Origin: an uncultured Bacteroidota bacterium
GTDB lineage: Bacteria; Bacteroidota; Bacteroidia; Chitinophagales; Chitinophagaceae
Assembly: GCA_903933995.1 (NCBI GenBank)
Contig: CAIZMD010000745.1
Span: 1 to 20,087 of the forward strand
Reading direction: 5' to 3'
Length of the DNA stretch: 20,087 bases
The notes below the pieces were generated by a model, which searched no databases, was not told where the DNA came from, and saw nothing but the letters and a program-made list of their open reading frames with translations. This document shows positions 1-7,620 of this stretch, one piece after another. The first letter of the stretch is position 1. Each line of letters begins with the position of its first letter. The translations under genes were made by a program, and so were the position numbers.

Positions 1-576
1 AATCAGGATAGTTTTATAGGTAAAAGAAATCACTGCAAAATTCTCTTGACGCGTTCCGTCAACTGCTGGATCCGCCAAAAAGCCTGGGGCTTGCAAAATG
101 GTCCATTCTGGTTCAAAATGATCTAACTCTGCCGTACTTGGACGAAGGAACATATTGTAGGCAAATAAGTTGCTCCAAGGATTTTCGTTGATCACACGGA
201 TCTTTAGTCTATATGCTTCATCGGCGCATGCATATGCATCACGCACCCAAAGTTCCTGGCGCTCTCCCAAATAGTTGAGCAATTTGGTTCTAAGTTGCAG
301 AAAGTAATGCTCTTCAATGGGAATATTGAAATTGTTCCAATTCACGGTATTAGCCGTAATAGCGTCCTTCACTGTAAACTTGTCTTGGGGGCTACGTCCG
401 GTAAATTTTCCTGTACGGATGCACAAAGCGCCGGTATCATTCAAGACTCCTTGGCCTAAGGCGATGGTTTGTTGAACTAATTCCGCTGGATCTAATTGAT
501 AATGTAACTGAGCATTTCCGGCTATTCCGGCAGCATGTAACATAGATTTTGGGGGCATCATGGTTGGTACCGACAT
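1..576 (-). CDS. pckA: Phosphoenolpyruvate carboxykinase (ATP), N-terminal 192 residues, cut by window edge
   Basis: The reading frame is open from an ATG at 576 to the window edge and gives 192 codons without a stop; the C-terminal part (kinase P-loop and metal site) lies outside. The visible part carries the N-terminal signature of ATP-dependent PEP carboxykinase: a GxLxxxxGALCxRTGKFTGRSPQDKF-like segment near residues 49-71, then an LWVRDAYACADExYRLKIRVI strand and NMFLRPSxxEL near 150, as in E. coli PckA. The enzyme converts oxaloacetate and ATP to PEP, ADP and CO2 in the cytoplasm (gluconeogenesis, or the reverse carboxylation in fermentation). ATGs at codons 6 and 7 are alternative starts; I chose the first because the frame is clean and no better upstream ATG was seen. 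The gene is divergent from the outer-membrane protein at 735. Confidence 0.93.
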   Translation of the reverse strand, partial: MSVPTMMPPKSMLHAAGIAGNAQLHYQLDPAELVQQTIALGQGVLNDTGALCIRTGKFTGRSPQDKFTVKDAITANTVNWNNFNIPIEEHYFLQLRTKLLNYLGERQELWVRDAYACADEAYRLKIRVINENPWSNLFAYNMFLRPSTAELDHFEPEWTILQAPGFLADPAVDGTRQENFAVISFTYKTILI

Positions 577-634
577 ATGCAAACAATCGTTAGTTAGTGC
601 GAAAATAAGGGAATCCCCAATACCAACAGTATTT

Positions 635-653
635 ACGTGTAGGCTGTACACGT
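635..653. repeat. 7-bp perfect inverted repeat between pckA and the divergent barrel gene
   Basis: ACGTGTA at 635-641 and TACACGT at 647-653 are perfect reverse complements separated by 5 nt. The element lies 59 nt upstream of the pckA start and about 60 nt upstream of the plus-strand -7 box, a position suited to an operator. No regulator is identified, and a chance palindrome is possible. Confidence 0.4.
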
Positions 654-712
654 TAACATAAACACTAACATTTTTTTATATCTGTAGTTTTTTTTACTGA
701 TTCAGCTTGTTG

Positions 713-720
713 TAGGTTTG
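713..720 (+). promoter_or_regulatory. Candidate -7 box (TAGGTTTG) for the outer-membrane protein gene
   Basis: TAGGTTTG matches the Bacteroidota -7 consensus TAnnTTTG exactly and ends 14 nt before the ATG at 735, predicting a leader of roughly 8-10 nt. No clear TTG was found at the expected -33 position; the region there is a T-run. Confidence 0.55.
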
Positions 721-734
721 CACAAAGACCAACC

Positions 735-1331
735 ATGCCCAAAAACCTTATTTTATTGGCTTTTTTATTATTATCCCTTGGTTCAATGGCACAATCCTTG
801 GAACAGGACGCACCAAAGGATAAGTTTAAACAGGAAAATATTTTCTTTGGAACGGGTCTTAATTTGGGTATTGCTTCCCAGTCATTTAATGTGGGGCTAA
901 ACCCAGAAATTGGCTATAGCATTACCAAATGGCTTGACGCAGGGATCAATTTTAACGTGAACTATTACTCCCAAAACGCTACCGATTTTAGCACGGTTAA
1001 ATACCAGAATTGGAGTTATGGTGGGGGTACTTTCTTAAGGGTATGGCCTGTGAATTTTCTTCACTTGCAAATTCAACCCGAATACAATTGGATCAATAGC
1101 ACACAGAAATTTACTAACTCACCAGATGTTTTCAAATACAAATACCAAGCTGAAAGTTTGTTGGTGGGTATTGGTTATGGCTCACATTTTATAGGAAGCC
1201 GCTATTCCTATGTGACCCTGATGATGGATGTGTTGCAAAACCCGTTCTCTCCTTATAGAGATCAATTCAATGATCCCTTACCCGTATTCAGAGCGGGTTT
1301 TGGCATGTATCTTAGGCCAAGCAGGAAATAA
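735..1331 (+). CDS. Small outer-membrane beta-barrel protein with signal peptide
   Basis: 198 residues. An N-terminal signal peptide (Lys3, hydrophobic LILLAFLLLSLG, then SMA|Q at about 19/20) marks it for export. The mature part shows alternating hydrophobic/aromatic strands with glycines and polar turns, such as FFGTGLNLGIASQSF, LNPEIGYSITKWLDAGINFNVNYY and LLVGIGYGSHF, typical of the 8-10 stranded barrels common in Bacteroidota. It ends in FGMYLRPSRK rather than a terminal aromatic residue. I cannot assign a substrate or role. The start follows a -7 box by 14 nt; a second frame beginning at 718 overlaps it and lacks this signal. The last 20 nt overlap the convergent LOG-family gene. The product class is fairly certain, the function unknown. 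Confidence 0.8.
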   Translation: MPKNLILLAFLLLSLGSMAQSLEQDAPKDKFKQENIFFGTGLNLGIASQSFNVGLNPEIGYSITKWLDAGINFNVNYYSQNATDFSTVKYQNWSYGGGTFLRVWPVNFLHLQIQPEYNWINSTQKFTNSPDVFKYKYQAESLLVGIGYGSHFIGSRYSYVTLMMDVLQNPFSPYRDQFNDPLPVFRAGFGMYLRPSRK

Positions 1332-1851
1332 CATCGCCCGGACCATTACAAACAATTAAGCGATCTCTCCAAGCCTCATACAAAAAGCCTTGTTGAAACA
1401 TATTGTCTATATGGGCAATCAAGTGGTTATAGAATCCATTGCTATTTAACAACACAATTTTCTTATCATGGATTTTTAAAGTATTCCAGGTAAGCATTTC
1501 AAAAAGCTCGTCAAGTGTTCCGTTTCCTCCAGGCAATACCACGGCTGCGTCACAGAGTTCATACATCATTTTCTTACGAATATGCATATCAGGTACAACA
1601 CGCAATTCTGTTATCCCCTGGTGTCCGTGCTCCCATTCTAATAATAATTCAGGAATTACCCCAATCACTTCTCCTCCATTAGCCATCATTGCATCGGCCA
1701 CAGCCCCCATTAATCCCTTATTGCCACCGCCGTAGATTAAAGCAATATCATGCAAGGCCATCTGTTTGCCCAGCTCATAAGCCTGTTGTTCAAAGAGTGG
1801 ATCTGCGCCAGATTTAGAACCACAGAAAACCGCAAAACGCATAGAAGCCAT
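1312..1851 (-). CDS. LOG-family protein (cytokinin riboside 5'-monophosphate phosphoribohydrolase type, TIGR00730)
   Basis: 179 residues, close to the usual 180-200 for this family. It has the defining pair of motifs: YGGGNKGLMG near residues 40-49 and PGGNGTLDELFEMLTW near 107-122, the nucleotide-binding and catalytic loop once misnamed 'lysine decarboxylase'. Family members cleave ribose 5-phosphate from N6-modified AMP; in bacteria without cytokinins the true substrate is often unknown (AMP hydrolysis is known for some). Cytoplasmic, no signal peptide. The start could be Met1 or Met4 (MRFAVFCGSKSG), the latter matching many homologues. A near-consensus -7 box lies upstream. Its 3' end overlaps the facing barrel gene by 20 nt. 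Confidence 0.9.
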   Translation of the reverse strand: MASMRFAVFCGSKSGADPLFEQQAYELGKQMALHDIALIYGGGNKGLMGAVADAMMANGGEVIGVIPELLLEWEHGHQGITELRVVPDMHIRKKMMYELCDAAVVLPGGNGTLDELFEMLTWNTLKIHDKKIVLLNSNGFYNHLIAHIDNMFQQGFLYEAWRDRLIVCNGPGDVISCLA

Positions 1852-1869
1852 ATCCCTATTTTTAGCAGG

Positions 1870-1877
1870 GAAAATTA
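1870..1877 (-). promoter_or_regulatory. Candidate -7 box (TAATTTTC) for the LOG-family gene
   Basis: On the minus strand this reads TAATTTTC, one base from TAnnTTTG, and ends 18 nt before the start at 1851. The same octamer precedes the gene at 10685-11026, and TAATTTTG precedes bamD. No -33 element was recognised. Confidence 0.35.
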
Positions 1878-1930
1878 GGTGAATTATTTGTACTATTTTG
1901 CCGATTCTTATTCACCCTACATATTAAGCC

Positions 1931-3385
1931 ATGTCTCCAGTTATCTTATTCGGTTTTGTGATTGCCTATTTCTTGATTTTATTGGCAGTTGCTTGGTTCA
2001 CAGGAAGAAATAGTACCAATGAATCTTTCTTTATTGGTAACAAAAGTTCCAACTGGATGTTGGTGGCTTTTGGCATGGTAGGCACTTCCTTGAGTGGAGT
2101 AACATTTGTCAGTGTACCAGGGGCTGTAGCCAAAGAGGGCTTTGCTTATTTTCAAGTTACGCTTGGTTATTTAATTGGATATGTTGTCATTGCTTATGTG
2201 TTGCTGCCTTTGTATTATAGGCTAAACCTCACTTCTATTTATAATTATTTGTCAGACCGGTTGGGTTTCAAATCTTACAAAACAGGTGCATCGTTTTTTA
2301 TTTTATCTAGAACACTTGGCGCTACGGCCAGGTTGTATTTGGTGGTGAATATTTTACAAGACGCCATCCTCAATAGCTTTGGTATTCCCTTCTGGGCCAC
2401 AACCTTGATTATTCTGGCCATGATCTTACTTTATACTTTTGAAGGTGGGGTTAAGACCATTGTTTGGACCGATACCCTGCAAACAACTTGTATGCTTTTG
2501 GGATTGATTATCTGTGTAGTCTATATTCTAAGCAGCATGAATATTGGATTTGCAGGAAGTTTAGAAGCCATGAGTCAGAAAGGTTATTCTACCATTTTCA
2601 ATTTCAATCCAGATAGTAAATTATTCTTTCTAAAACAGATTATTGCGGGAGCATTTATTACCATTACCATGACTGGCATGGACCAAGAAATGATGCAGAA
2701 AAACATTTCTGTGAAAACCTTGAAAGACTCGCAGAAAAACATCCTGAGCATGTCTGTGGTACTCATGCTGTCTATTCTATTATTCCTTTATCTAGGTGGT
2801 TTGTTGTACCTCTATGCAGGCCAGCAAAATGTAATAGAAACTGGTGACAAACTTTTCCCTGCCATTGCCCTACACCATATGCCTCCCTTTGTTTCTGTCA
2901 TTTTTATCATTGCCTTAATCTCTGCACTTTTCCCCAGTGCGGATGGCGCCATTACAGCTTTAACTTCTACTTTCTGTATAGACATTTTGGGTATTCAGCG
3001 CAATACTACCATGAGCGATGCACGCAAAAAACAAATTCGCCAAAGGGTGCACTTGGGTTTTGCAGCCATCTTCCTTTTGTTTGTATTGGTCTTCAAAGTG
3101 GTGAATAGCCCAAGCATGATTGGGATTATTTTAAAAGTGGCCAGCTATACCTATGGTCCGCTTTTGGGTCTATTTACTTTTGGCATTTTGCTCAAACGCA
3201 ATGTAAAGGACAACTTGGTTCCCTTGGTTTGTATAGCATCGCCCCTGCTTTGCTTGCTCATTGATTTAAACCAAAAAGCCCTGTTTGGTTCTTTTGAACT
3301 GGGATTAGAATTATTGATTATCAATGGCTTGATTACCTTTTTAGGACTTTTCCTTGTCTCCAAACCCCAAACTGCCCAAGAATAA
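1931..3385 (+). CDS. Sodium:solute symporter (SSS family), substrate unknown
   Basis: 484 residues with about 13 hydrophobic membrane segments along nearly the whole length. The SSS signature FEGGVKTIVWTDTLQ is at residues 170-184, and GTSLSGVTFVSVPG at 51-64 matches the unwound first-core-helix region that carries the sodium site and substrate contacts. FPSADGAITALTSTF in the later half matches the helix contributing the second sodium-site serine. The protein should import a small solute with Na+ across the inner membrane; sequence does not tell sugar from organic acid or other substrates. The leader contains TATTTTGCC at 1894-1902, resembling a -7 box but one base short in the spacer. A methyltransferase gene follows after 14 nt. 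Confidence 0.92.
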   Translation: MSPVILFGFVIAYFLILLAVAWFTGRNSTNESFFIGNKSSNWMLVAFGMVGTSLSGVTFVSVPGAVAKEGFAYFQVTLGYLIGYVVIAYVLLPLYYRLNLTSIYNYLSDRLGFKSYKTGASFFILSRTLGATARLYLVVNILQDAILNSFGIPFWATTLIILAMILLYTFEGGVKTIVWTDTLQTTCMLLGLIICVVYILSSMNIGFAGSLEAMSQKGYSTIFNFNPDSKLFFLKQIIAGAFITITMTGMDQEMMQKNISVKTLKDSQKNILSMSVVLMLSILLFLYLGGLLYLYAGQQNVIETGDKLFPAIALHHMPPFVSVIFIIALISALFPSADGAITALTSTFCIDILGIQRNTTMSDARKKQIRQRVHLGFAAIFLLFVLVFKVVNSPSMIGIILKVASYTYGPLLGLFTFGILLKRNVKDNLVPLVCIASPLLCLLIDLNQKALFGSFELGLELLIINGLITFLGLFLVSKPQTAQE

Positions 3386-3387
3386 AC

Positions 3388-3395
3388 TAATTTCG
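3388..3395 (+). promoter_or_regulatory. Candidate -7 box (TAATTTCG) 4 nt before the O-methyltransferase start
   Basis: TAATTTCG fits TAnnTTTG with one change (T to C). It ends only 4 nt before the ATG at 3400, so a transcript started here would be leaderless or nearly so. It lies in the 14-nt gap after the symporter stop, so read-through from the symporter is the alternative source of mRNA. Confidence 0.4.
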
Positions 3396-3399
3396 CCCG

Positions 3400-4038
3400 A
3401 TGGAATTGGTCCATCCCTTAGCGGAAGCATATGCTAGTTTACACAGTAGCCCAGATGATGCCCTTTTAGCGCAGATTCAAGCAGCCACTTTGGCGGAGCA
3501 CCCACATGCCCATATGCTGAGCTCTCCTGTTCAAGGAAGATTCCTTTCCATGATGAGTCAATTAGTTCAACCCAAGCAGGTTGTAGAAATAGGCACATTC
3601 ACGGGGTATAGCGCTCTTTGTTTAGCCAAGGGTTTGCAAAGCGATGGTCAATTACACACAATTGAACTAAGAGAAGAAGATGCACAAAGGTCAAAAGCCA
3701 ATTTTAGCATTTCTGAAAGGGCAGAGCAGATACATTTGCACATTGGCGATGCTAAGACAATCATTCCCAGCCTAAACCAGACATGGGATTTGGTTTTTAT
3801 AGACGCAGACAAAACTGGCTATATAGACTACTATGAATTGTTAGTACCTAGAATGGCCAAGAACGGTCTAATGATTGCAGACAATGTCTTGTTTCACGGA
3901 CAGGTATTGGAGACGCCATTAAGCGGCAAAAATGCCAAAGCTATTGACGCGTTCAATGCCCATGTTGCAGCTGACCCAAGAACAGAACAAGTATTATTAA
4001 CAGTAAGAGACGGGTTACTCCTGATCAAAATCAAATAA
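3400..4038 (+). CDS. Class I SAM-dependent O-methyltransferase (Methyltransf_3 family)
   Basis: 212 residues, the normal length for the caffeoyl-CoA/catechol O-methyltransferase-like family. VVEIGTFTGYSALCLAKGL (61-79) is the SAM-binding motif I; HTIEL (86-90) ends the second strand with the acidic ribose-binding residue; LVFIDADKTGYIDYYELL (131-148) contains the DAD metal-binding motif, and IADNVLFHG (159-167) supplies the further Asp-Asn metal ligands. It should transfer a methyl group from SAM to a hydroxyl in a divalent-metal-dependent way. The acceptor is unknown; B. subtilis TrmR, a tRNA-modifying member, shows that RNA is possible. The next gene starts at the base after this stop codon, so the two are probably co-translated. 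Confidence 0.9.
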   Translation: MELVHPLAEAYASLHSSPDDALLAQIQAATLAEHPHAHMLSSPVQGRFLSMMSQLVQPKQVVEIGTFTGYSALCLAKGLQSDGQLHTIELREEDAQRSKANFSISERAEQIHLHIGDAKTIIPSLNQTWDLVFIDADKTGYIDYYELLVPRMAKNGLMIADNVLFHGQVLETPLSGKNAKAIDAFNAHVAADPRTEQVLLTVRDGLLLIKIK

Positions 4039-5205
4039 ATGAAGCAACTGGTATTCATATTCATGTTGGCCCTGAGCACCATGGCTAACGCACAAAGGGA
4101 AAAAGTACAGAACTATGTAAACCAATACAAAGATCTGGCCATGGCAGAAATGCGCAGAACAGGTGTGCCTGCCTCTATCACTTTGGCACAAGCCATTTTG
4201 GAATCTCAATCAGGTGAAAGTAAACTAGCACAAAAATCAAATAACCATTTTGGTATCAAGTGTAAAACCGAATGGACAGGAGAGAAAACTTATCATGATG
4301 ATGATTTGAGACAGGAATGTTTTAGGGTATATCCTACTGTTGAAGATTCTTTTAAAGACCATTCTGATTTTTTAAAAAACAGGGAATATTATACCGCACT
4401 TTTCAAACTAGACCCTACGGATGATAAGGGTTGGGCTTATGGTCTAAAAAAAGCTGGCTATGCTACAGAAAAAACTTACCCCACAAGATTATTAAAACTG
4501 ATTGAGGATTTTGAATTACACCAATACAGTGTGCAGGCATTAGAAAATAAGGATCTACCTAAAAATAATGAGCGCGTAGAAACCAAACTAACAACTCCAA
4601 CTAATACACCCATTGTGAAAAGCAGTGCTGTTACATCTATGCCAGTCAACAATAGTCCCAGACTTAGGGTGATCAACCAAACCAAACCACCAGTTGTAGA
4701 AGAACAGGAGAAAATGGATTCGCTGGTGAATCAAACCGCTGCTGCCATTGAAACCGCGCAACAGGAACAGGAGTTGGTAAAAACTAATAAAGAGAATTAT
4801 AAAGAGCCTGTCAAGAAAAACACGCTATACCCTTCTGAACCATTTAGCATCAATCATACCAAAGTGATTTTTGCAGCTGCGGGCACTGCTACTTTATCCA
4901 TTGCCAATAAATATGGTATTTCATTGAGCAAACTATTTGACTTTAATGAAATGGAACAAACAGACATTTTAGACCAAGACCAATTATTGTTCCTTGAAAA
5001 GAAATTGAAGAAAGGCGCTACCGATATTTATGTTTGCAAAGCGGGCGAAACCCTTACAGAAATTGCACAGAAAGAAGGAGTGCGTTTAGACGCATTAATG
5101 GAATACAATAACCTTTCAAAAAACAGTGTTCTGACCGATGGTCAAAAACTACAATTACGTGCGCCTGAAAAGGCTGCCGGAAAAAATGTAAAATCACCCA
5201 AATAG
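4039..5205 (+). CDS. Secreted glucosaminidase (GH73-type) with two LysM domains
   Basis: 388 residues. Signal peptide MKQLVFIFMLALSTMANA|Q (cleavage near 18/19). The glucosaminidase domain spans about 22-165: PASITLAQAILESQSGESKLA (44-64) holds the catalytic Glu55, followed by NNHFGIKC (68-75) and the FRVYPTVEDSFKDHSDFL segment typical of FlgJ/GH73 enzymes. A low-complexity Thr/Pro/Gln/Glu linker (about 170-265) leads to two LysM repeats at roughly 275-320 and 329-374 (VCKAGETLTEIAQKEGV and related), which bind peptidoglycan. It should cut the glycan backbone in the periplasm during wall growth or turnover. The ATG directly abuts the preceding stop codon (TAA then ATG), indicating translational coupling with the methyltransferase. 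Confidence 0.92.
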   Translation: MKQLVFIFMLALSTMANAQREKVQNYVNQYKDLAMAEMRRTGVPASITLAQAILESQSGESKLAQKSNNHFGIKCKTEWTGEKTYHDDDLRQECFRVYPTVEDSFKDHSDFLKNREYYTALFKLDPTDDKGWAYGLKKAGYATEKTYPTRLLKLIEDFELHQYSVQALENKDLPKNNERVETKLTTPTNTPIVKSSAVTSMPVNNSPRLRVINQTKPPVVEEQEKMDSLVNQTAAAIETAQQEQELVKTNKENYKEPVKKNTLYPSEPFSINHTKVIFAAAGTATLSIANKYGISLSKLFDFNEMEQTDILDQDQLLFLEKKLKKGATDIYVCKAGETLTEIAQKEGVRLDALMEYNNLSKNSVLTDGQKLQLRAPEKAAGKNVKSPK

Positions 5206-5226
5206 ATAACCCTACAATCTGCAGAC

Positions 5227-5769
5227 ATGCCAGTGATTGAATTACACAACAGACAGTTTGAACCCTATTTGCCAGAAGCTTTGATTCAAGAAAAAGTAAA
5301 AGAATTGGCTGCGCAATTAGACCAGGATTATGCGGGCAAAAAACCTTTGTTTATTGCCATCCTAAATGGTTCTTTCATGTTTGCAGCAGACCTTTTTAAA
5401 TACTTGACCATTGAAGCAGAGATCTGCTTTATCAAATTGGCATCTTATAAAGGCACCAAATCTTCAGGACAGGTTATTACTGCTATTGGTTTGGATACGG
5501 ATGTGAATGATCGTCACGTGATTATTCTTGAAGACATTATTGATACTGGTAAGACCATGAATGAATTCTTGCCTCAGTTACTCAACCAACAACCTGCTTC
5601 TTTAAAAGTAGCCATCTTGTTACACAAACCAGAAGCTACCAAATTTGAGGTTCCTATTGACTATTGCTGTTTTAGCATTCCCAACAAATTTGTACTGGGA
5701 TATGGTTTAGACTTTGATGGTTATGGCCGTAATATCAAGGAGATCTACCAATTGGTGGGAGAAGAATAA
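5227..5769 (+). CDS. hpt: Hypoxanthine phosphoribosyltransferase
   Basis: 180 residues, as usual for bacterial HPRT. FIAILNGSFMFAADL (42-56) is the first conserved loop, LASYKGTKSSGQV (71-83) the flexible catalytic loop, and VIILEDIIDTGKTM (98-111) the PRPP-binding motif with the paired acidic residues. IPNKFVLGYGLDFDGYGRN (151-169) contains the base-contacting Lys, Phe/Val and Asp. It makes IMP (and usually GMP) from hypoxanthine or guanine and PRPP in purine salvage, in the cytoplasm. It lies 21 nt after the LysM protein and probably belongs to the same transcript. No ribosome-binding site is visible. Confidence 0.95.
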   Translation: MPVIELHNRQFEPYLPEALIQEKVKELAAQLDQDYAGKKPLFIAILNGSFMFAADLFKYLTIEAEICFIKLASYKGTKSSGQVITAIGLDTDVNDRHVIILEDIIDTGKTMNEFLPQLLNQQPASLKVAILLHKPEATKFEVPIDYCCFSIPNKFVLGYGLDFDGYGRNIKEIYQLVGEE

Positions 5770-5829
5770 CATTTCCTACAAAGACCTGTCCATTTATTTT
5801 GCCTAATTTGGGTTGTAATAGTATGCCCC

Positions 5830-7605
5830 ATGATGAAAACAGCCTTCTTGGCTTGCTGCCTATTGCTGCTTACACAAGTAGCTTCTGCGCAATATTATTT
5901 GCGTGGAGAGGTTCGCAATGAACGGGGATCCATGCTAGAAGGAGTCAAAATTTATTTGGGAAATAAAACAGGGGCTCCCTATTATAGTGGCAATACTGGT
6001 GCATTTGGCATTCCTTCTAATAAAGTCTTGGATACCCTCTTTTTACATATGGATGGGTATGAATCTTTACAACAATTGGTAGATACCAGAAAGATTCAAA
6101 CCCTTACCCTAAAAATGCTACCTGCAACAGCCAATCTATACAAACACAAACTCAATTCTTTTACCAAGAACCTAAACAACAATTATAGTAATAGTGGCTT
6201 AGTAGGAGAAAGTTATAGTACTCAAGTAGAGAACGAATTTGTAGACGCCAATCAATATCACCAAACTGGATTTGCACTCAATATTGACCATGCTTCTTAT
6301 AGCAATATCAGGCGATTTATTCATAACCAAATGACGGTTCCTGTAGACGCAGTTCGCATTGAAGAAATGTTGAACTATTTTAATTTTCCTTTAGATACTG
6401 GAAGTGTAGCAAGAGATAGTTTTTTGTGTAAGACCAAGGTAACCAGTTGTCCATGGAATGAAAAAAACAAACTGTTCTTTGTACAAGTAGCAGCACCAAG
6501 GTTAAACCTAGATAGTATTAAAGCCAGCAATTTGGTTTTTCTAATTGATATCTCTGGTAGTATGGATAAAGCCAATCGTTTGCCCTTGCTACAACAGGCT
6601 TTCAAGCTATTGGTAGAAAATCTACGCGACAAAGACACAGTATCCATTGTTACTTATGGAGGCAATGTTTCTATTAGATTAAATGGGGTGAGTGGTGCTG
6701 AAAAAAAACGGATTCAAGATGCGATTGACTCACTAGATGCTGGCGGTGATACGCCTGGTGGCGATGCTATAAGAACAGCCTATTCACTTGCCAAAAGAAC
6801 TTTTATACCCGAGGGAAACAATCGGGTTATCCTTGCCACAGACGGAGATTTTAATGTGGGAGAAGCTACGGAAAAAGCCATGGAAGAGTTGATAAGTCAG
6901 TATAGACAAACGGGTATTTATTTAACCTGTTTGGGGGTTGGTATGGGTAATTATAAAGACAGCAAACTAGAATTATTAGCCAAAAAAGGCAATGGTAATT
7001 TTGCTTATTTAGACCATTTACAAGAAGCACAAAAAACACTTGTTACAGAACTTACACAAACACTATATACAGTAGCTAATGACGCATTTGTAGACATAGA
7101 CTTTAATCCTGAAATAGTGAAGTCCTATAGACTGATTGGTTTTGACAATAAGAAAAACGCCTTAGAAGACAGCACCACCCAATTGCAGGGGGGAGAAGTA
7201 GGAAGTGGTCATAACCTAATGGCTGTATTTGAACTAGAACCCAGAGATAGCAGTATTTCAAAGGGTAATTTAGGCAACCTCAATATCAATTTCAAAAAGT
7301 CCGATTCGCTTGTGTTTCAACAACAGTATTTTGAGATTCCTTATGCGCCCATTGCCTTGCAAGCTGCTGATCAAGCCTATCGTTTTGCTACTGCGGTTTG
7401 CATGTTTGGTGCTATGCTAAAACAATCGGCTTACGCCAAAAAAATCAACTTTGATCAGATCTGGTCTTTGGCCTCTATGTCTTATAAAAGCGATGACCGA
7501 TATCAAAAAGAATTTGTTTCCTTAGTAGATGCAGCCAAACAAATCTATTCGCCTGAAAAAAGAAAGCGCAAAAGAAAAACGCAGGACCAAGGCCCTGCGT
7601 TCTAA
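5830..7605 (+). CDS. YfbK-like von Willebrand factor A protein with N-terminal carboxypeptidase-regulatory-like domain
   Basis: 591 residues. Signal peptide MMKTAFLACCLLLLTQVASA|Q (20/21). Residues 22-97 look like a CarboxypepD_reg beta-sandwich (LRGEVRNERGSMLEGVKIYLGNKTGAPYYSGNTGAFGI), a common Bacteroidota surface module. About 130-225 matches the N-terminal region of the YfbK family (FALNIDHASYSNIRRFI..VRIEEMLNYF). The vWA domain at 234-410 has an intact MIDAS: DISGS at 240-244, Thr308 in GGDTPGGDA, Asp338 in ATDGDFN. The rest resembles the YfbK C-terminal region. Such proteins bind ligands through a metal ion; the partner is unknown. The tail is strongly basic (EKRKRKRKTQDQGPAF), and its codons coincide with the facing dnaJ terminator. 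Start at 5830 or the adjacent ATG at 5833. Confidence 0.88.
   Translation: MMKTAFLACCLLLLTQVASAQYYLRGEVRNERGSMLEGVKIYLGNKTGAPYYSGNTGAFGIPSNKVLDTLFLHMDGYESLQQLVDTRKIQTLTLKMLPATANLYKHKLNSFTKNLNNNYSNSGLVGESYSTQVENEFVDANQYHQTGFALNIDHASYSNIRRFIHNQMTVPVDAVRIEEMLNYFNFPLDTGSVARDSFLCKTKVTSCPWNEKNKLFFVQVAAPRLNLDSIKASNLVFLIDISGSMDKANRLPLLQQAFKLLVENLRDKDTVSIVTYGGNVSIRLNGVSGAEKKRIQDAIDSLDAGGDTPGGDAIRTAYSLAKRTFIPEGNNRVILATDGDFNVGEATEKAMEELISQYRQTGIYLTCLGVGMGNYKDSKLELLAKKGNGNFAYLDHLQEAQKTLVTELTQTLYTVANDAFVDIDFNPEIVKSYRLIGFDNKKNALEDSTTQLQGGEVGSGHNLMAVFELEPRDSSISKGNLGNLNINFKKSDSLVFQQQYFEIPYAPIALQAADQAYRFATAVCMFGAMLKQSAYAKKINFDQIWSLASMSYKSDDRYQKEFVSLVDAAKQIYSPEKRKRKRKTQDQGPAF
7575..7601 (-). terminator. Intrinsic terminator of grpE-dnaJ, inside the end of the facing gene
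   Basis: On the minus strand the perfect 8-bp stem AACGCAGG/CCTGCGTT (arms 7594-7601 and 7578-7585, 8-nt loop) runs directly into a T tract (7579-7575). It lies about 20 nt after the dnaJ stop. On the plus strand no T tract follows, so it should act only for dnaJ, although it lies within the last codons of the vWA gene. Confidence 0.8.
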
Positions 7606-7620
7606 CAAACTACTATCGCG

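Noticed and set aside
1894..1902. TATTTTGCC considered as a -7 box for the symporter (similar TATTTTGC before the vWA and peroxiredoxin genes)
   Set aside because: It is one base shorter than TAnnTTTG and has no -33 partner at proper spacing, so it was not listed as a promoter feature.
7575..7601. Hairpin considered as a terminator for the vWA gene on the plus strand
   Set aside because: No T tract follows on that strand (CTAACAAAC), whereas the minus strand has one directly after the stem.
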